Assembly (NCBI GenBank): GCA_946122785.1
Contig: CAMGYJ010000006.1
Coordinates: 36,476,066 to 36,540,065, forward strand
From: Linum tenue
Lineage: Eukaryota > Streptophyta > Magnoliopsida > Malpighiales > Linaceae
Length of the DNA stretch: 64,000 bases
Direction of reading: 5' to 3'
The notes under the pieces are model-generated. The model did not search any database and was not told the origin of the DNA. It was given only the letters and a program-made list of their open reading frames with translations. This document shows positions 32,990 through 44,792 of this stretch, in pieces. The translations under genes were made by a program, and so were the position numbers. The number at the start of each line of letters is the position of its first letter. Positions within the stretch are counted from its first letter, which is position 1.

Positions 32990-34450
32990 TTTTTATTAAT
33001 TGCAGCGGTTGAAGTGTTTGACATTGGAAATTCATCTTACAAAATGTGAATATTGTGGACCAATGGCGTGGAAGGGTGAAAGTATAAAACCCACAAGGAA
33101 TTCCGATCAACCAAAGTTTCATTGTGATGAAGGTAAGGGAAAGGGAACCTCCCTCCCCGAAGACAATCTCTAGATGTTTTGAATATGCTATTGCAAGTAA
33201 ATCCTTCAACGGGGCATAATTGTTTGGAACATATTCGAATCTATATTATTTGGTTCATCGAGCTATATTACAGTGAAGAAAATTATTTGGTTCATCCTGC
33301 TATATTAGCTCCACATCATGAAATGGTATGAACAATAAATAATTGTGTGATGGAAAGGTTTCCAATTGATGAAGTTTGTTATCATAGTTTAGATTCAATT
33401 GAGGTTGATCATGTTTACGCGCATCATATAGAGAGATTATTCTAAGGAGTTTCTCAACACATTGAAGGTTAGTAAATTCCCATACCATTCTTTTAGATTG
33501 AAGGTTGCATGTTCTTCATTTTTATTTAGAAATATATATCAAAATACAGATCTCTGCAATGGCACTAGGATGATTATCAAGAGACTTGAGGGGTGGGCAA
33601 ACGGTTCGATAAACCCAAACCGAACCGAAATCGAATTAATGCTATTCGGTTCCGAATTCGGAAGGAAAATATGGATAGTTCGGAAACCAGGGTTCTTTCA
33701 ACCGAACCGAATTTCCGAATTTCCGACCGAAAAACCGAAATACTATAATTGCAAGCTCCAAATGGTGGATTTTTATGTTTGTAGTTGTTTTTAGACTTAA
33801 ATATTTGAAATGTTTACGACTTATGTGTTGAAAAGTTTGATTTTATCATTGATGATGCATATAATTGATATTTATTGTTTATATTAGGGGTGAAAAATAA
33901 TGTAAAAGTGAGAAAATACAAGTAGCTTCACAAATTCGGTTTTGGGTGAAAAAACCGAACCGAACCGAATTATAATTCGGTTTAAACCGACCGAACCGAA
34001 TTATAATTCAGATCGAATTCGGTTTGAGGTTTGAGAGAATTCGGGGACCCAGTATTCATAATTTCGGTTCGGTCGAAACCGAACCGACCGAATGCCCACC
34101 CCTACTTGACACATAATTATTGAAGTGGAGATTTTAAGAGGTACTCATATTGGTGAAAAAGTCTTTCAACCTCGGATTAAATTGTCTTATCATTACAAAA
34201 GTCTGGATTTCATATTGGTTAGGCGACAATATCCTATTGCACTTTGTTTTGCTATGATAATTAACAAAAGTCAAGGTCGAACTTTAAAACATGTCGGTCT
34301 TCGCTAGAGAAAGCAAGTGTTCTCTCAAGGCTAGTTTTAGGTTGCATTATCATGAATCAGACATCAACATGAAATAAAGATTTAAAACTTTTTCGGAGGT
34401 GAAGAATTGAAGACCATGCAAAATATTGTATTTGAGGAAATGTTTTACTT
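32990..34450 (+). pseudogene. Helitron Rep/helicase relic
   Basis: Plus-strand pieces in the order of a Helitron protein: a Cys-rich CEYCGPMAWKGESIKP near 33045 (N-terminal zinc-finger region), ILAPHHEMV (33303-33330), EFLNTLKVSKFPYHSFRLKV (33450-33500), DLCNGTRMIIKRL (33550-33588), then after a MITE EVEILRGTHIGEKVFQPRIK, RRQYPIALCFAMIINKSQG and TLKHVGL (34117-34305). The tail near 34425 (NIVFEEMF) matches the usual end. Most of the Rep domain and helicase motifs I-III are deleted. Helitron helicases unwind DNA during rolling-circle transposition. Element termini were not found. Confidence 0.8.
33590..34103. mobile_element. MITE with GGGGTGGGC termini inside the Helitron helicase
   Basis: Starts GGGGTGGGCAAACGGTTCG and ends CCGAATGCCCACCCC, so about ten terminal bases are inverted. 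The body is rich in CCGAACCGAA and its complement. ACTTG lies on both sides (33584-33588 and 34104-34108). It splits a recognisable helicase reading frame, which proves it is an insertion. Terminal sequence suggests an hAT-like group, but the expected 8-bp duplication is not seen. Confidence 0.75.
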
Positions 34451-36420
34451 ATATTACATAACTAGAAACAAATTACTTCCGGGAAAACGATTGATATTTA
34501 TGATAGTTTTTAATACATTTACTTCCATCAATTTGATTTTTTCATTAAAGATCATAATTTGTTTGTTATACATGGGAAGTAGGTCTCCACAACGTTGAAC
34601 CTTTTAAATGAACCACGTCCCGAATAAATTTTGAAAATGGACAACCAAGTTTCAAATAATTTTTAGACAATTTTTATATTACTAATAGAATCATATTGAT
34701 TCTTTGGCTTTAGCAAGTAAAAAGTATCTTAGTTCATGCAATTTTTATTATTGTTTACGTCATTACCAATATTATACAAATTCATAATCCACCTTCGAGT
34801 TGTGGACAAAATAGTTGAAGCTGATTTTGTTGTTATGGATCGATTGGAAGTTTGGTTTTTTTGGAATGCAGCCTGAAAGCCTATTCCAAGAAAATAATAG
34901 AATGACAGGAACACCACTTGCTCATCTCCTACAAATTTGAGGGGATGACATTGAATTTCGGCGTCAAAATCACAAATTACAACATCGCTAATTCAATAAG
35001 TGAGTACACAATTATCAGGATAGGGAAGGATGAGAAAGAGAATGACACATGCGATCTTCCTAGCTTGATAGAAGTAAATTCTAATTACATTAAAATGATT
35101 ATCAATATTAATCACAAAATTTTCTTATTCTCTATTGGGTTTGGATTTTTTTACCATGCACAGATGATACTTAGGTATATTCTTCAACATCTAGGCAGAT
35201 GCATAAATGTATAATTTAAAATTCCGGGGGAATTTTCCTATATTTCCTACTGGCATACCCGCAATTGTATACTTGATTGAATTATGAGATATACATGTCT
35301 TCAATTTTAATACCATGCACAAATTTATACCTTCAACTTTTAAACCATGTACAAATTATACTTAGTTGTATTATTTAATCTATAAACAAATTAATACATA
35401 TAATTTATAACTTAAAACTCCAATGAAACTTTTCTTCCTTTTCGCAGTAACATGCAAGTAATTGTATATCATGTTACAATTTTAACTCCAATATTTTTTT
35501 TTACAAAAGGTAATCATATATTGATTCAAATATATATTAGATACTTATGATTCGTTAAAACCATACCATATGTTCTTCTTTTGAATGTTAATTATGCTAA
35601 TTCATAATGATAATGCATGAGAACACGAATGACACTACTGATTGTGGAGGTACGATATCGACTACACATGATGTTGTTGACAAAAAGAAAAACATTGTTC
35701 ATGTAGAATATATAAAGACTCGAGATGGGGAGAAAGAACAAATCCTTGATATTGTTCATAACTTGGACGAGGTAAATTCTACTCAAATTAAAAATACAAT
35801 TTATATTTAAAAATATTTTACCATTTTTTTCTCAACAAAATTAAAAAATTAAAAAAGAAGAGATTATTGAAAATAAATGCAAGAGAAGAATCAAGATGCA
35901 AACATTATTATAGGCGGAGATGAAGATATTACTATTGGTAGAGATGATTATGTTGGTCTTGGAGGAGAAAATTTAAACAAGTCAAAAAGAAAAAAAATAT
36001 TAATCTCTGATGATGAGGAGTTATAAATAGAATAGTTATTTGAAATGACTTTAGGAGTTATTTCCTTGCCTGAGTTTAATCTTTTCCTTTCGTAAAAGGA
36101 TTTTAGTCGACGAGTTATTAAAATATTGGAAAACATTGTAATGTTAATCTTTATGAATTGTTGAACCATTTTTATAATTTGAATTTTTTAATTCTACCTA
36201 TCAATTCAAATGTTTGGAGTAGTTGAATATTTAAATTTTATTATACTACCAAAGATACGAGTATCTCGAATTGGCAACTGAATCCGACCAACTGCCCGGG
36301 CTCCATGACTAGTTTAAGTAAAAGTAGTACGGTGTAAGGTGTTACAGTAATCATCTCGCACCGCACATTCATACAGTACATCGGATATTCGAATTTATTA
36401 ATTACTTATTCGTTACAGCT
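34451..36420. other. AT-rich stretch without recognised genes
   Basis: Short frames only (for example 34918-35214, 35607-35810), none with a familiar domain. It may be the rest of the Helitron or older debris. A pyrimidine-rich, leader-like segment begins near 36415. Confidence 0.4.
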
Positions 36421-36701
36421 TTATTCCCCCTCCCTCTACACCATCCCAAACCACGATTTTCTATCCAACTGCTTCCCTCAAATTTCCACTCTATTGCTGC
36501 TGCAATTTCTCCAAGATTGCTGAGTCAATTCGTGTTTAAGATTGTCTGAATTCCTTGAAACAATTGGATCTGCTTGGACCTTGGACCGATTTCAAAGTCG
36601 AATTGGGGTAAATATCGTTCTGTTATGCCCGTTGGAGCTCTTCTTGTACGTTAATGTAGTAATCCTTGAATTGCTTGCAGAAACTTGTTGAAAGTGAAAT
36701 C
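36421..36701 (+). other. 5' leader of the MAF1 homologue with a small intron
   Basis: CT-rich, leader-like sequence followed by a possible GGG|GTAAAT donor (36608) and TTGCTTGCAG acceptor ending at 36680, giving a 73-base intron 21 bases before the ATG at 36702. The promoter was not identified. Confidence 0.5.
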
Positions 36702-38740
36702 ATGAAGTTCTTAGAGTACACTCCGCTTAAACGGTAAATAGAAACACTTTCAGTCTTTGAATTTGTAATTGTAAGAATGGGTTTCCATGTTTCACCTTCT
36801 TTTGGATGTAAAAATAGATAATTTTCTGAATCATTTGAATCTTGGAGAGTGCACGATCAAAGGATCCCTTGAGGCCTACTCTTGTAAGTTCTTTGCCCTT
36901 ACACGTCATGTTTCATATTGAACCATCTTCTTCTGTTCTCGTCGTAACCTTGGTTTTCTGGTGCTTTCTCAAGGTAAACACGCTGGATCTGACAAAAAAC
37001 TTTCTCTCAGTTTGGATAATGAGGTAGTTTGCACTTCCTTCCGAACCTTTGTGAAGTCAATACTATTAGGAGGAAGAATCATGAATACATATGTATTTGA
37101 TTGTTTGTGTAGCATTCCTTATATGACATGGGCTGAAATCCTTTTCTTTGAATGAAGTGTAATAAACACCGTTCAAATATGTGCTAGGCGCTAGGTAAAC
37201 ATTGGGGTCTTTGCGTAGCACCTAGGACGCATAGGTGTTCTAAGCTATTATAACAATTTTATAGCACTTTTTGACTTGGACTCAATTTTGAACGATTAAT
37301 TTATAACTTAGCTAATCCTCAATAGCAAGCAAAATATGTCATGATTTCATACAAGGCAAAAACACAAGCTTATAGATTTAGAATCAGAACTTTGTAGAAA
37401 GTGTGGAATACAAGTTTTTGAAACACAAATTCACATAAACAACAAGATCATAGCAACAAGAATTTTGGGGAAAGGTTGGAGACAAGAACCATTGCAGTCA
37501 CCCACGATTAATTTTGGGGCAGGGGAGAAGTCGCTTCAATTTGGAAAGCTCGTTGACATTCCAATCGAGGAATAAGGCATGTGTAGGATGGGTCATTGTG
37601 AGGAACGATCAAATGGAAGGATGCATAATTTTTGGGTATTTTTAATACATGTTTTATCTTTAGTTGCCATACCGCTTAAGTCTTCCTACCTCCAATTAGT
37701 CATGCCTCAGCCGATTAATCACACCTAGCTGTGCCTAGGCGTTATGAATGACTAATGTTCTGCCTACGGCCTAGGCAATGTGTTTTGTCACTGCCTAGCG
37801 CCTAGACACGCCTAGTCATACATGAAATTACGCCTTCTTGAATCTGATAATAAACATACATGTTGATTCCATTAGTTTTTCTTACCTGTTTTACAGTTTT
37901 GAAGGGGTCGATTTACGTACTTGGAGCAAATATAATCCGTGTCTGATATCCTGAAGGAAAGCTTTTAGATATCCCAGGAAAGTATGCACTAATATGCTGC
38001 ATATAGGTTTCCTTAAAAAGCATGATATGAAAGTGTATGGTCTCTGCGGACAATACTGACTTATGTTAGTTCTTCTCTCTTATAAGATACACCATCTACA
38101 TTTCTTGCTTCAGATCCTTGATTATATTGGAAAGTCTTCAGATACAGATTCGTCTTCACCTGCTGAATACCTTTTGAGCAGATCTAGGTGGTGAATGCTA
38201 CATAGATTTGGTTTACGAAGTATGAGTTCTTGTTATGTTTACGGGTTATTTATTATTGTTGTTCCAGTCGGAAGACTTCAATTTACCTTGTTCTGACACT
38301 CTCTCACATGTATCCGGACTATGATTTCAGGTAACTCTGTACTTTACCCTTATCCTATATGCAATTTCTACTAGATGATGAAGAGGATTATGGGTAATGT
38401 CACTGTAAGCTTATTTGGGCGACATGGTAACCTGCTATATAATCTTCTTTTTAATTGCATTGGGAGTGTTTTCAAATGGCATGACAGACAGTTCAATTTG
38501 GTTGTTGCTCTAAGATGAGCTGAGAGTTCAAGTCTCTCCATTTCTAATGTCTTTTCTGCAAAGACTATATATTTTATTTCTTTTATGTAATTTTTCTATT
38601 CCTTCTATTATTGGATGTTTTGTACTTTGCTACATACAGTGCCATGAAAGCTCGTCTATTCTTCATCAAAGGTAGTAGCATTTTGTGTTTGGCTTCTGAT
38701 GTTTTAAGTGAGTTACACCTGACTGATTGCAGAATGGATA
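36702..38740 (+). pseudogene. MAF1: MAF1 homologue (repressor of RNA polymerase III), exons 1-7, interrupted
   Basis: Exons read as 36702-36733 (MKFLEYTPLKR), 36818-36883 (HLNLGECTIKGSLEAYS), 36974-37023 (KHAGSDKKLSLSLDNE), 38114-38187 (SSDTDSSSPAEYLLSRS), 38268-38330 (KTSIYLVLTLSHMYPDYDF), 38640-38671 (SAMKARLFF) and the first eight bases of exon 7 (38733-38740). GT/AG borders fit at these introns. The order and sequence match plant MAF1, a nuclear protein of about 220 residues that binds Pol III and represses it under stress or low TOR activity. The exon 1/2 join appears out of frame. A gypsy LTR starts at 38741, in exon 7. The gene resumes at 49506. I judge it a pseudogene or a disrupted allele. 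Confidence 0.85.
37165..37830. mobile_element. Non-autonomous TIR-like element in MAF1 intron 3
   Basis: The left end carries GTGCTAGGCGCTAGGTAAAC and the right end carries GCCTAGCGCCTAGACAC, which are inverted relatives, with GCCTAGGC-type words between. It lies wholly inside the 1.09-kb intron 37024-38113. Exact ends and duplication were not determined. Confidence 0.45.
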
Positions 38741-39287
38741 TGTAACACCCTAACCCGGCCGGGTACTACTTTTACTAAAATTCCCTTGACAAATAAAGTA
38801 CTCAAATCTTAAATTGCAGCGGGAAAAATTTTCATAAATAAAATACTGAAAACACACTTGTAGTTCAAAGCAACGCCCTAACACGTGGGCAACTTAACTC
38901 AAACTTTAAAAACTCAACTTGATCTCCAGTCTATATTCATAATCATAAAACATAATAACTAACTAGTCTCAAGTGTTGCTGCTTGTGTGAAAAACTCTGA
39001 CTAGACATCCTCTGTGACGCTCGGACCGTCCTCCTCTAGCTAGCTTCACTCGAACTGTTTCTCTCGATCCCGCTGCTCTCTAACTGCTCCTCTACCTTCT
39101 TCCTCTTCAAACTAGTGAGTGAGTTGAGGTCAGTCTATGCCCTTACGTTTTAAAAATCTAGTACTTGAGTACTTTACTTAAACACTTAACTTTGACTAGT
39201 GGAAGTTGTTTGTACTTCCAATCTTAAAATCTTAACTCTTAAACTTTGAGGGAGTTGAAGTTACTCTCCTCTCTTAAAGCTCAAATC

Positions 39288-39730
39288 TTTTTTAATAACG
39301 GTGAAAGAATATATTAAGATGACGAAAAAGAGTTACACTCAAGAAAAGCAGCTAATGCTCAAGAGAATTGAGCCAAGCTGCGAACCGGAACAAAACCAAA
39401 AAATAGCAACGAACATCCTCAAAGACAAAAAAAAAACTGGCTAGATGGGCCAAACCATCCCTACCAGACAAAACAAAGGAAGGGAAGCAGCACAGCAGAA
39501 CATCAGCAACTAAACGCCACAAGACTCTGCAAAACCGGGGAAATTCATCACCATCAGCGTCTTGTAAAAAAACCGGACAGAGAAAGTGTAGCTCAGCGGC
39601 AACGAAGTTCGCTATCCTGCCTCCAGCCTCTGAGACAAACCTGCCAAACGCCGTTGCCCAAACCAGCAAGATCGAAAGAGCATAGCGGCAACAATCTGAA
39701 CAAATCGACCTGCAACAACTTCAAGCCCGG
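39288..39730 (-). mobile_element. 5'-truncated LINE tail inside the LTR
   Basis: On the minus strand the sequence ends GTCATCTTAATATATTCTTT, then CACCGTTATTAAAAAA. This is a typical 3' end of plant L1-like LINEs, followed by the LTR. The matching LTR at 48560-48595 lacks the whole segment, so it is an insertion. About 24 target bases present in the partner LTR are gone. No ORF2 domain is recognisable in the 440 bases. Confidence 0.65.
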
Positions 39731-40306
39731 GGATCCCTCACTAGCTAGTCCGGTTGCCAACTCATACGTATGAGAAGCCATCCAGGCTTTCCTTAAACTT
39801 AGTTAGGGGAGTCGTAACGATTCATCCCCCTAACATCTTAAACTTATCGTGGTGGCTCTTCACCACGATTCTCAAGAGCATAACTGATGCTCATCTTAAA
39901 AGTCTCAAGAGCATAACTGTTGCTCTATCTCAAAAGTCTCAAGAGCATAACTGCTGCTCTATCTCAAAATCTCAAATGGCAACGAACTGGCGCTAGTGAC
40001 TAAAAACACTTAAAACGACTTCACCTTCTTAAAGGTGAGTTACTTCTTAAAACAACAGGACTTGTTCTTAACTTTAACAATCATTCATAAATGTAAAGCT
40101 TTAAAGCAAACATCACACATTCACTATAAACCACAACTCAAACCAGCACATAATCATGAGTATAAACACCCATAGCAACACTTCATAAAAATACTGAAAA
40201 CTCTAGTACTTGAAAGAATACGTAAGGCGTAGAATTTACCCCATTTACACTCACCTTATTGATCTGGTCGACTTGGCTTGAGCTAACCACCCTCCAACGA
40301 AGATCG

Positions 40307-40420
40307 CTTTACCATAGTCTTACTTGCGATTTGCAAAATCCACGCAGGCTCTGATCTGTATCCCTTTACCATAGTCTTACTTGCGATTTGCAAAATCCAC
40401 GCAGGCTCTGATCTGTATCC
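40307..40420. repeat. 57-bp perfect tandem duplication in the LTR
   Basis: Two adjacent copies starting CTTTACCATAGTCTTACTTG at 40307 and 40364, which look identical. They lie in the part of the LTR upstream of the transcribed region on the minus strand. Confidence 0.9.
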
Positions 40421-40423
40421 CTC

Positions 40424-41100
40424 CTGCTTGCTTAACCGCTCACGGCCCGCGTCCTGCTTGCTTAAGCAGGTAGCTGACGTAGTGGAGAGGCATCCGTTAA
40501 TGGCAATCACGTCCCAAACGCCGGTAAGCATGAACCTTGTTCTTACATGACCCGATCAATTCGATCAGGTACTCGCCATCTATTTTTATTGTTCAATTCT
40601 TTAACAACATGAAAAAATCCTTACACATTAATATTTATAAATGTTTGACATCAACATTTGAAAATTGTCTATTGCAAAAACTCTTAGGTAATAATTTACA
40701 AAGCAAAATCGAAAATGAACAATAAATATATATCGCTGATCATTGTTTAACCAGAACTCGAAGCCAGACTAGTCATAGACATATATACTAGTGAAAAGAA
40801 TGTGTGGTTGTCTTCCCATATGGCTTAAAGAAGATTGGTGATGATAACAATAAGCATGGCAATAGAACCATAATTGATTCACTAATTGTCCTGCTTGCTT
40901 CAGCAGGTAGCCGACGTAGCAGAGAGACAGAGTGGTCCTGCTTGCTTCACTAATGGTCCTGCTTGTTTAGGTCTCCTCCTGCTTGGTTGAATAATGGTCC
41001 TGCTTGTTTGGGTAGTGTTCCCAGATTTTAATTTCCCAGAGAGCAGCGCCTCCTGCTTGGTTAGGTAGCGCCTCCTGCTTGGTTAGGTAGCACCTCCCGT
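40424..41100. repeat. Degenerate TCCTGCTTG word cluster
   Basis: About ten copies of TCCTGCTTG followed by C/G/T-TT, often with AGGTAGC after it, spread irregularly. The longest related phrase is GCAGGTAGC(C/T)GACGTAG, seen twice. It may be an amplified promoter element of the LTR. Confidence 0.6.
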
Positions 41101-41432
41101 AGTAGAGAGATTGATCTGCCGTCATCGAGTCCCACCTGCCTGTTTAATTTCCCCGCGACCAAGCAGGAGGAGCGTCCCTTGTCCGTGGCGCCGCTTTGCC
41201 GAGATTGGGTTCCTGTTCGATTTCCCGGGACCAAGCCGCCTCCTGCCTGCTTACGGAAATTCCCTCCCCACGACACGGAGACGACCAGTGTGAGGCACCG
41301 CGATTACTGACGATGGCAACACTACGCCCACGAGCTTGCTTGAGCACACAGCTCTCGTAGTACAGAGAGTAATGGCGCTGCTCTGGGCTGCTATCCCCAG
41401 CCCCCGAGCACAAGTGGGTTTCCGGTGGAGAA

Positions 41433-41548
41433 GTGAAAGGCTGGTTACTAGGGTTGAAAATCAAAGGGTTATTTGTGGAAATTCACGCAAGGTGAAAGGC
41501 TGGTTACTAGGGTTGAAAATCAAAGGGTTATTTGTGGAAATTCACGCT
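41433..41548. repeat. 59-bp tandem duplication in the LTR
   Basis: Two adjacent copies beginning GTGAAAGGCTGGTTACTAGG at 41433 and 41492, about 170 bases inside the minus-strand LTR start. Confidence 0.9.
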
Positions 41549-41726
41549 TGCGTGAATTTAATTTGAGGCTCAATTATTGTCCGTAATTTTCTCACTTTAT
41601 GTCGAAATTCGACACCGCTTGAACCGATAGTTCACATTTTAGGTCCTCCTCGAAATTACGGCGAAACTTGACCCAAGGGTATAATAGTCATTTTCACTTT
41701 TGGGAAAAGCGGGGTGTAACATTTCC

Positions 41727-41735
41727 TCCACCCTT
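41727..41735 (+). other. Target-site duplication of the MULE, left copy
   Basis: TCCACCCTT. It matches 44990-44998 (TCCACGCTT) at eight of nine bases. The duplicated sequence is part of the gypsy polypurine tract. Confidence 0.8.
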
Positions 41736-41836
41736 GGGACCGGATACTATGACAACACTCCATGTGTTGTTACAGTGACAACAACACTATCAGCCAATAG
41801 GAAAATAGGATTTTGCTGACTTTTTAATTATATAAG

Positions 41837-42540
41837 TTGACTCAGTTTATCCCGTGTAAAAATCAAACAAGGGCAACTTTGTCATTTAGAAAATTGAAAT
41901 CTCGACAAAACAATTTGTTTCTCTATCAGGCTATCCCCCATCTCTCCGATCCCTCCCATACCAGCGATTCTTCCTCCTCATCGGCGTCGGCCGTCAAACT
42001 CCTCCACCATCTATCACCGCTTCTCTCTCCCACATGTCTCAGCCGGCAGCCGCCACACTCAGATCATATCCTTGACGGGCCTTTCTCCCCCATTGACAAC
42101 CATCTCATCAATTGTGACTCCGCCTGGGACCTTCGTAGGTTCGTCTCTAATTTTCGTTCCAATCTCGGCACCTCGATGCTCCGTTCCGCTATCACGACGA
42201 CGGCGTTGAACAGATTCCCCCATTCCAGCTCGTTCGGAATCTATAATGGAGACCAAAAATTACATAATACACCTCCATTTTGACCTTTCTTGTCCTGCAC
42301 AAACCGCCACGCCTCCCGCCATCCGGCCGCATCTGCTTTAGTTGCCGCCCTCCGTCTCACAATCGATTGCATCCTTCGACCGTGTCCATCGCTTCTCCGC
42401 CGTCTGTCTGTATCCAAGCAGTCGATTATTTTTGCATGAGTTGGGAGTTGGGAATGGGAGAAGTTGGAGAAGAATGGGAAGACCGAAGATGGAACGGAAC
42501 ATAATCAAAGGGAAAGGAGATGGAAACTTTTGTGGCAATC
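41837..42540 (+). other. GC-rich, gene-like segment in the MULE, unrecognised
   Basis: Open for 148 codons (41837-42283) with serine- and histidine-rich text and SAWDLRRFVSNFRSNLG, then other frames to about 42540. Base composition is unlike the flanks. It could be a captured exon, but I recognise no family, and either strand is possible. Confidence 0.35.
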
Positions 42541-42659
42541 ATAAGTTAATTAATTTGGGATGGAAATTTTGATAATTAATCTCGACTATTAATTGTTTAT
42601 TTTGGCACCTTTATGCATTTGTAGAGAATTATTCATTTTGGTAGTTTGGGTCTAATTCT

Positions 42660-43600
42660 CATAATTCTCATAAAGAATACTACAAACACCATAAAGAAAT
42701 TCAAGTCAAAATTAATACAAACCATACCAGAAACACAAAAAAACATGCCAAAAATCTTGTAAAGCATACTATAAACACTTGAAAAGCAAACCACTAATCT
42801 GGTAAAGCAGACCATAAATCTCCTAAAACACACCAAAGACCTCATAAAGCATAGCAGAAACACAAAAAAGCATACCACAAATGTCAATGGTCACCGGCTT
42901 TGTGGTCTGCATTATGAGATTCATGGTTTGGTTTCTCGTGATTTTTATATGCCTTTTTTGATCTACTTTATCGTGTTTATGGTTTGCATTAAGAAGTTTT
43001 TGGTGTGCTTTTCGAAAATTCTGTGGTTTGGTTTGTACTTTGTGGGGTTTCTGGTATGTTTTAATATATTAGTGGTATACATTAAGAGGTTTCTCGTTTA
43101 CTTTTTGTGGTTTGGTTTACCGTGTTTATGGTTTACATTAGGAGGTTTCTGGTGTGCTTTTGAAATATTTTTAGTATGCTTTGTGAGAATTCTGGTACGA
43201 TTTAGGGGACTTGTGGTATGCATTGGGAGATTTCTGGTATGCTTTTTGTGGGTTGCTTTACCTTGTTTGTGGTTTGCATTAGGAGGTTTCTGGTGTGCTT
43301 ATGAAAATTTTGTGGTTTACTTTGTGGGATTTCTAGTATGCTTCATGGGATTTGTGTTCTACATTAAGAGGTTTTTTGTGTGCTCTAAAAATATTTGTAG
43401 TATGATTTTGTAGTGTTTATTGTTCGCTTTAAGAGAGTTATGGTTTCAATTAAGAGATTTTTTGTATGCTTTATAAATAGTGTGGTATGTTTTATGGTGT
43501 TTCTTATATGCTTAGCAAGATTTATAGTTTGCTTTCTCTAATTTCTGGATTGTTTTAAGATATTTGTAGTATGCTTTATAGTATTTCCAGTCTATTGTGC
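42660..43600. repeat. Head-to-head minisatellite, about 30-bp units
   Basis: Units like TGGTTTGCATTAGGAGGTTT with CTGGTGTGCTTTT run on the plus strand from about 42900 to 43600. The same units run as complement from about 42660 to 42888. The turning point is near 42890-42905. A larger unit of about 135 bases is visible (compare near 43110 and 43245). The plus arm is open for 161 codons (42928-43413), giving a hydrophobic repeat of FLVCF-type words. I take that as a by-product, not a gene. Confidence 0.7.
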
Positions 43601-44077
43601 TGATCTCTTGTTTGTGGCACAATCTGCTCGCATTAGTAGTATTCAATTAGTAATAAACGCATTCCACCTTTAACAACAATCATGAATGATAAACATTCAT
43701 TTCATATATCACTAATCAAAGCCATCAGTTCACAATTTATCAATAAAAGGGATAAAAAGGATACAGACGAAACAAGTAGTGCTTGTAAAGCTAATTGCAT
43801 AGGAAGTTCTTTGAACTTCACTTCCCGGTACTTGTAAATTGCCTTTGTTTTGCCACAGGGGAGAATAACTAGGTGTCGGGTGGCTGCAATAAACCTGGAA
43901 AAGATTCAAAGAATTGAAACAAGTTTTGATTTGTGATCAAAGAGACATCACATATAATATGCACAGACTCCACTAAATGAAAGGACAGATGGATATCTAA
44001 CCTTCACTATCACATTTAGGAAAATTGCACCCTGAAGATTTCCAGCTTGGACTGCATTAATACCAACAACACACAAC

Positions 44078-44121
<44 letters not shown>
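44078..44121. repeat. ATG/GAT microsatellite
   Basis: About 14 trinucleotide copies inside the MULE, close to the gene-like right end. Confidence 0.95.
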
Positions 44122-44440
44122 ACAAGAGCCAAACGCCAAATTCCTCTTGACAAAATTCGCTAGCATGATCATCATCAATTCCGGCGCACATAAGCACCAT
44201 CAACATCATCAAATCCATGGCTTCTCACATTCTTGTTCTTGCTGCAAAACCAACAGTCAAATCAACATCAACACCGGTGATCGCATTGTTGTTCCCATCA
44301 TCCCCATCCTGGACGGAAGTTGAACATAATCTCACATCAATCGGACTGAAGCTGCCAACTTCGGAGCATTTTGATGGAGATCAGGGAATAATTATAGATT
44401 TGATGAGAAGGAAAGCCAAAAGTGGGGCAAACGTGGCGAC

Positions 44441-44792
44441 CTATTGATGACGCCATGTTGTCAAATTGAATCTCCTTTCCCAGCATCTTCGTGAAGCCTT
44501 TGAAGATCCTCTATTTCGACTATGGCGCCCGATCCTCCCTGTCCTCGTAGAACACCAACTTGATTTTCTCCACCGCGTCGCTTTCCATTCTGTCGTAACT
44601 GCTCCTATTCCCACCGGCGTCGCTCTCGATCTCGATCCCGACCTTCGATGATCCTCTATTTCCTTCTCTGCCGCCACTGCTACAGTAGGCAACTAGGAAC
44701 AACGCGATTACAAGGGATCTAACACCGATCCCGACAATTATCAGAGCCATCCCGACGATGCTCAATGCCAGGATATGAGCTCCGATAGCCAA
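44441..44792 (-). pseudogene. Captured receptor-like-kinase-like fragment
   Basis: The minus strand reads a hydrophobic helix (ALSIVGMALIIVGIGV, then SLVIALFLVAY), a short charged stretch, EKIKLVFYEDRED and, after a frame change, IFKGFTKMLGKE. Plant LRR receptor-like kinases of the inactive type have the same order: transmembrane helix, basic segment, KxVFFE, then FELEDLLRASAEMLGKG. Only the membrane and juxtamembrane part is present, ending before the kinase. The identification is by pattern and moderate in strength. If right, it is a host exon carried by the MULE. Confidence 0.45.

Larger units (their letters stand above)
38741..41721 (-). repeat. 3' LTR of the LARD-like element
   Basis: From TGTAACACCC (38741) to GGGGTGTAACA (41721). 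It contains TTGCAGCGGGAAA near 38815, also found in the LTR at 59512, which points to one clade. Internally it has a LINE tail, a 57-bp tandem duplication, a TCCTGCTTG word cluster and a 59-bp tandem duplication. Only the first 1.35 kb can be compared with the truncated partner. Confidence 0.75.

Noticed and set aside
42928..43413. 161-codon hydrophobic frame as a membrane protein
   Set aside because: It is the translation of a minisatellite with a unit of about 30 bases. Openness follows from the repeat, and the start lies inside the array.
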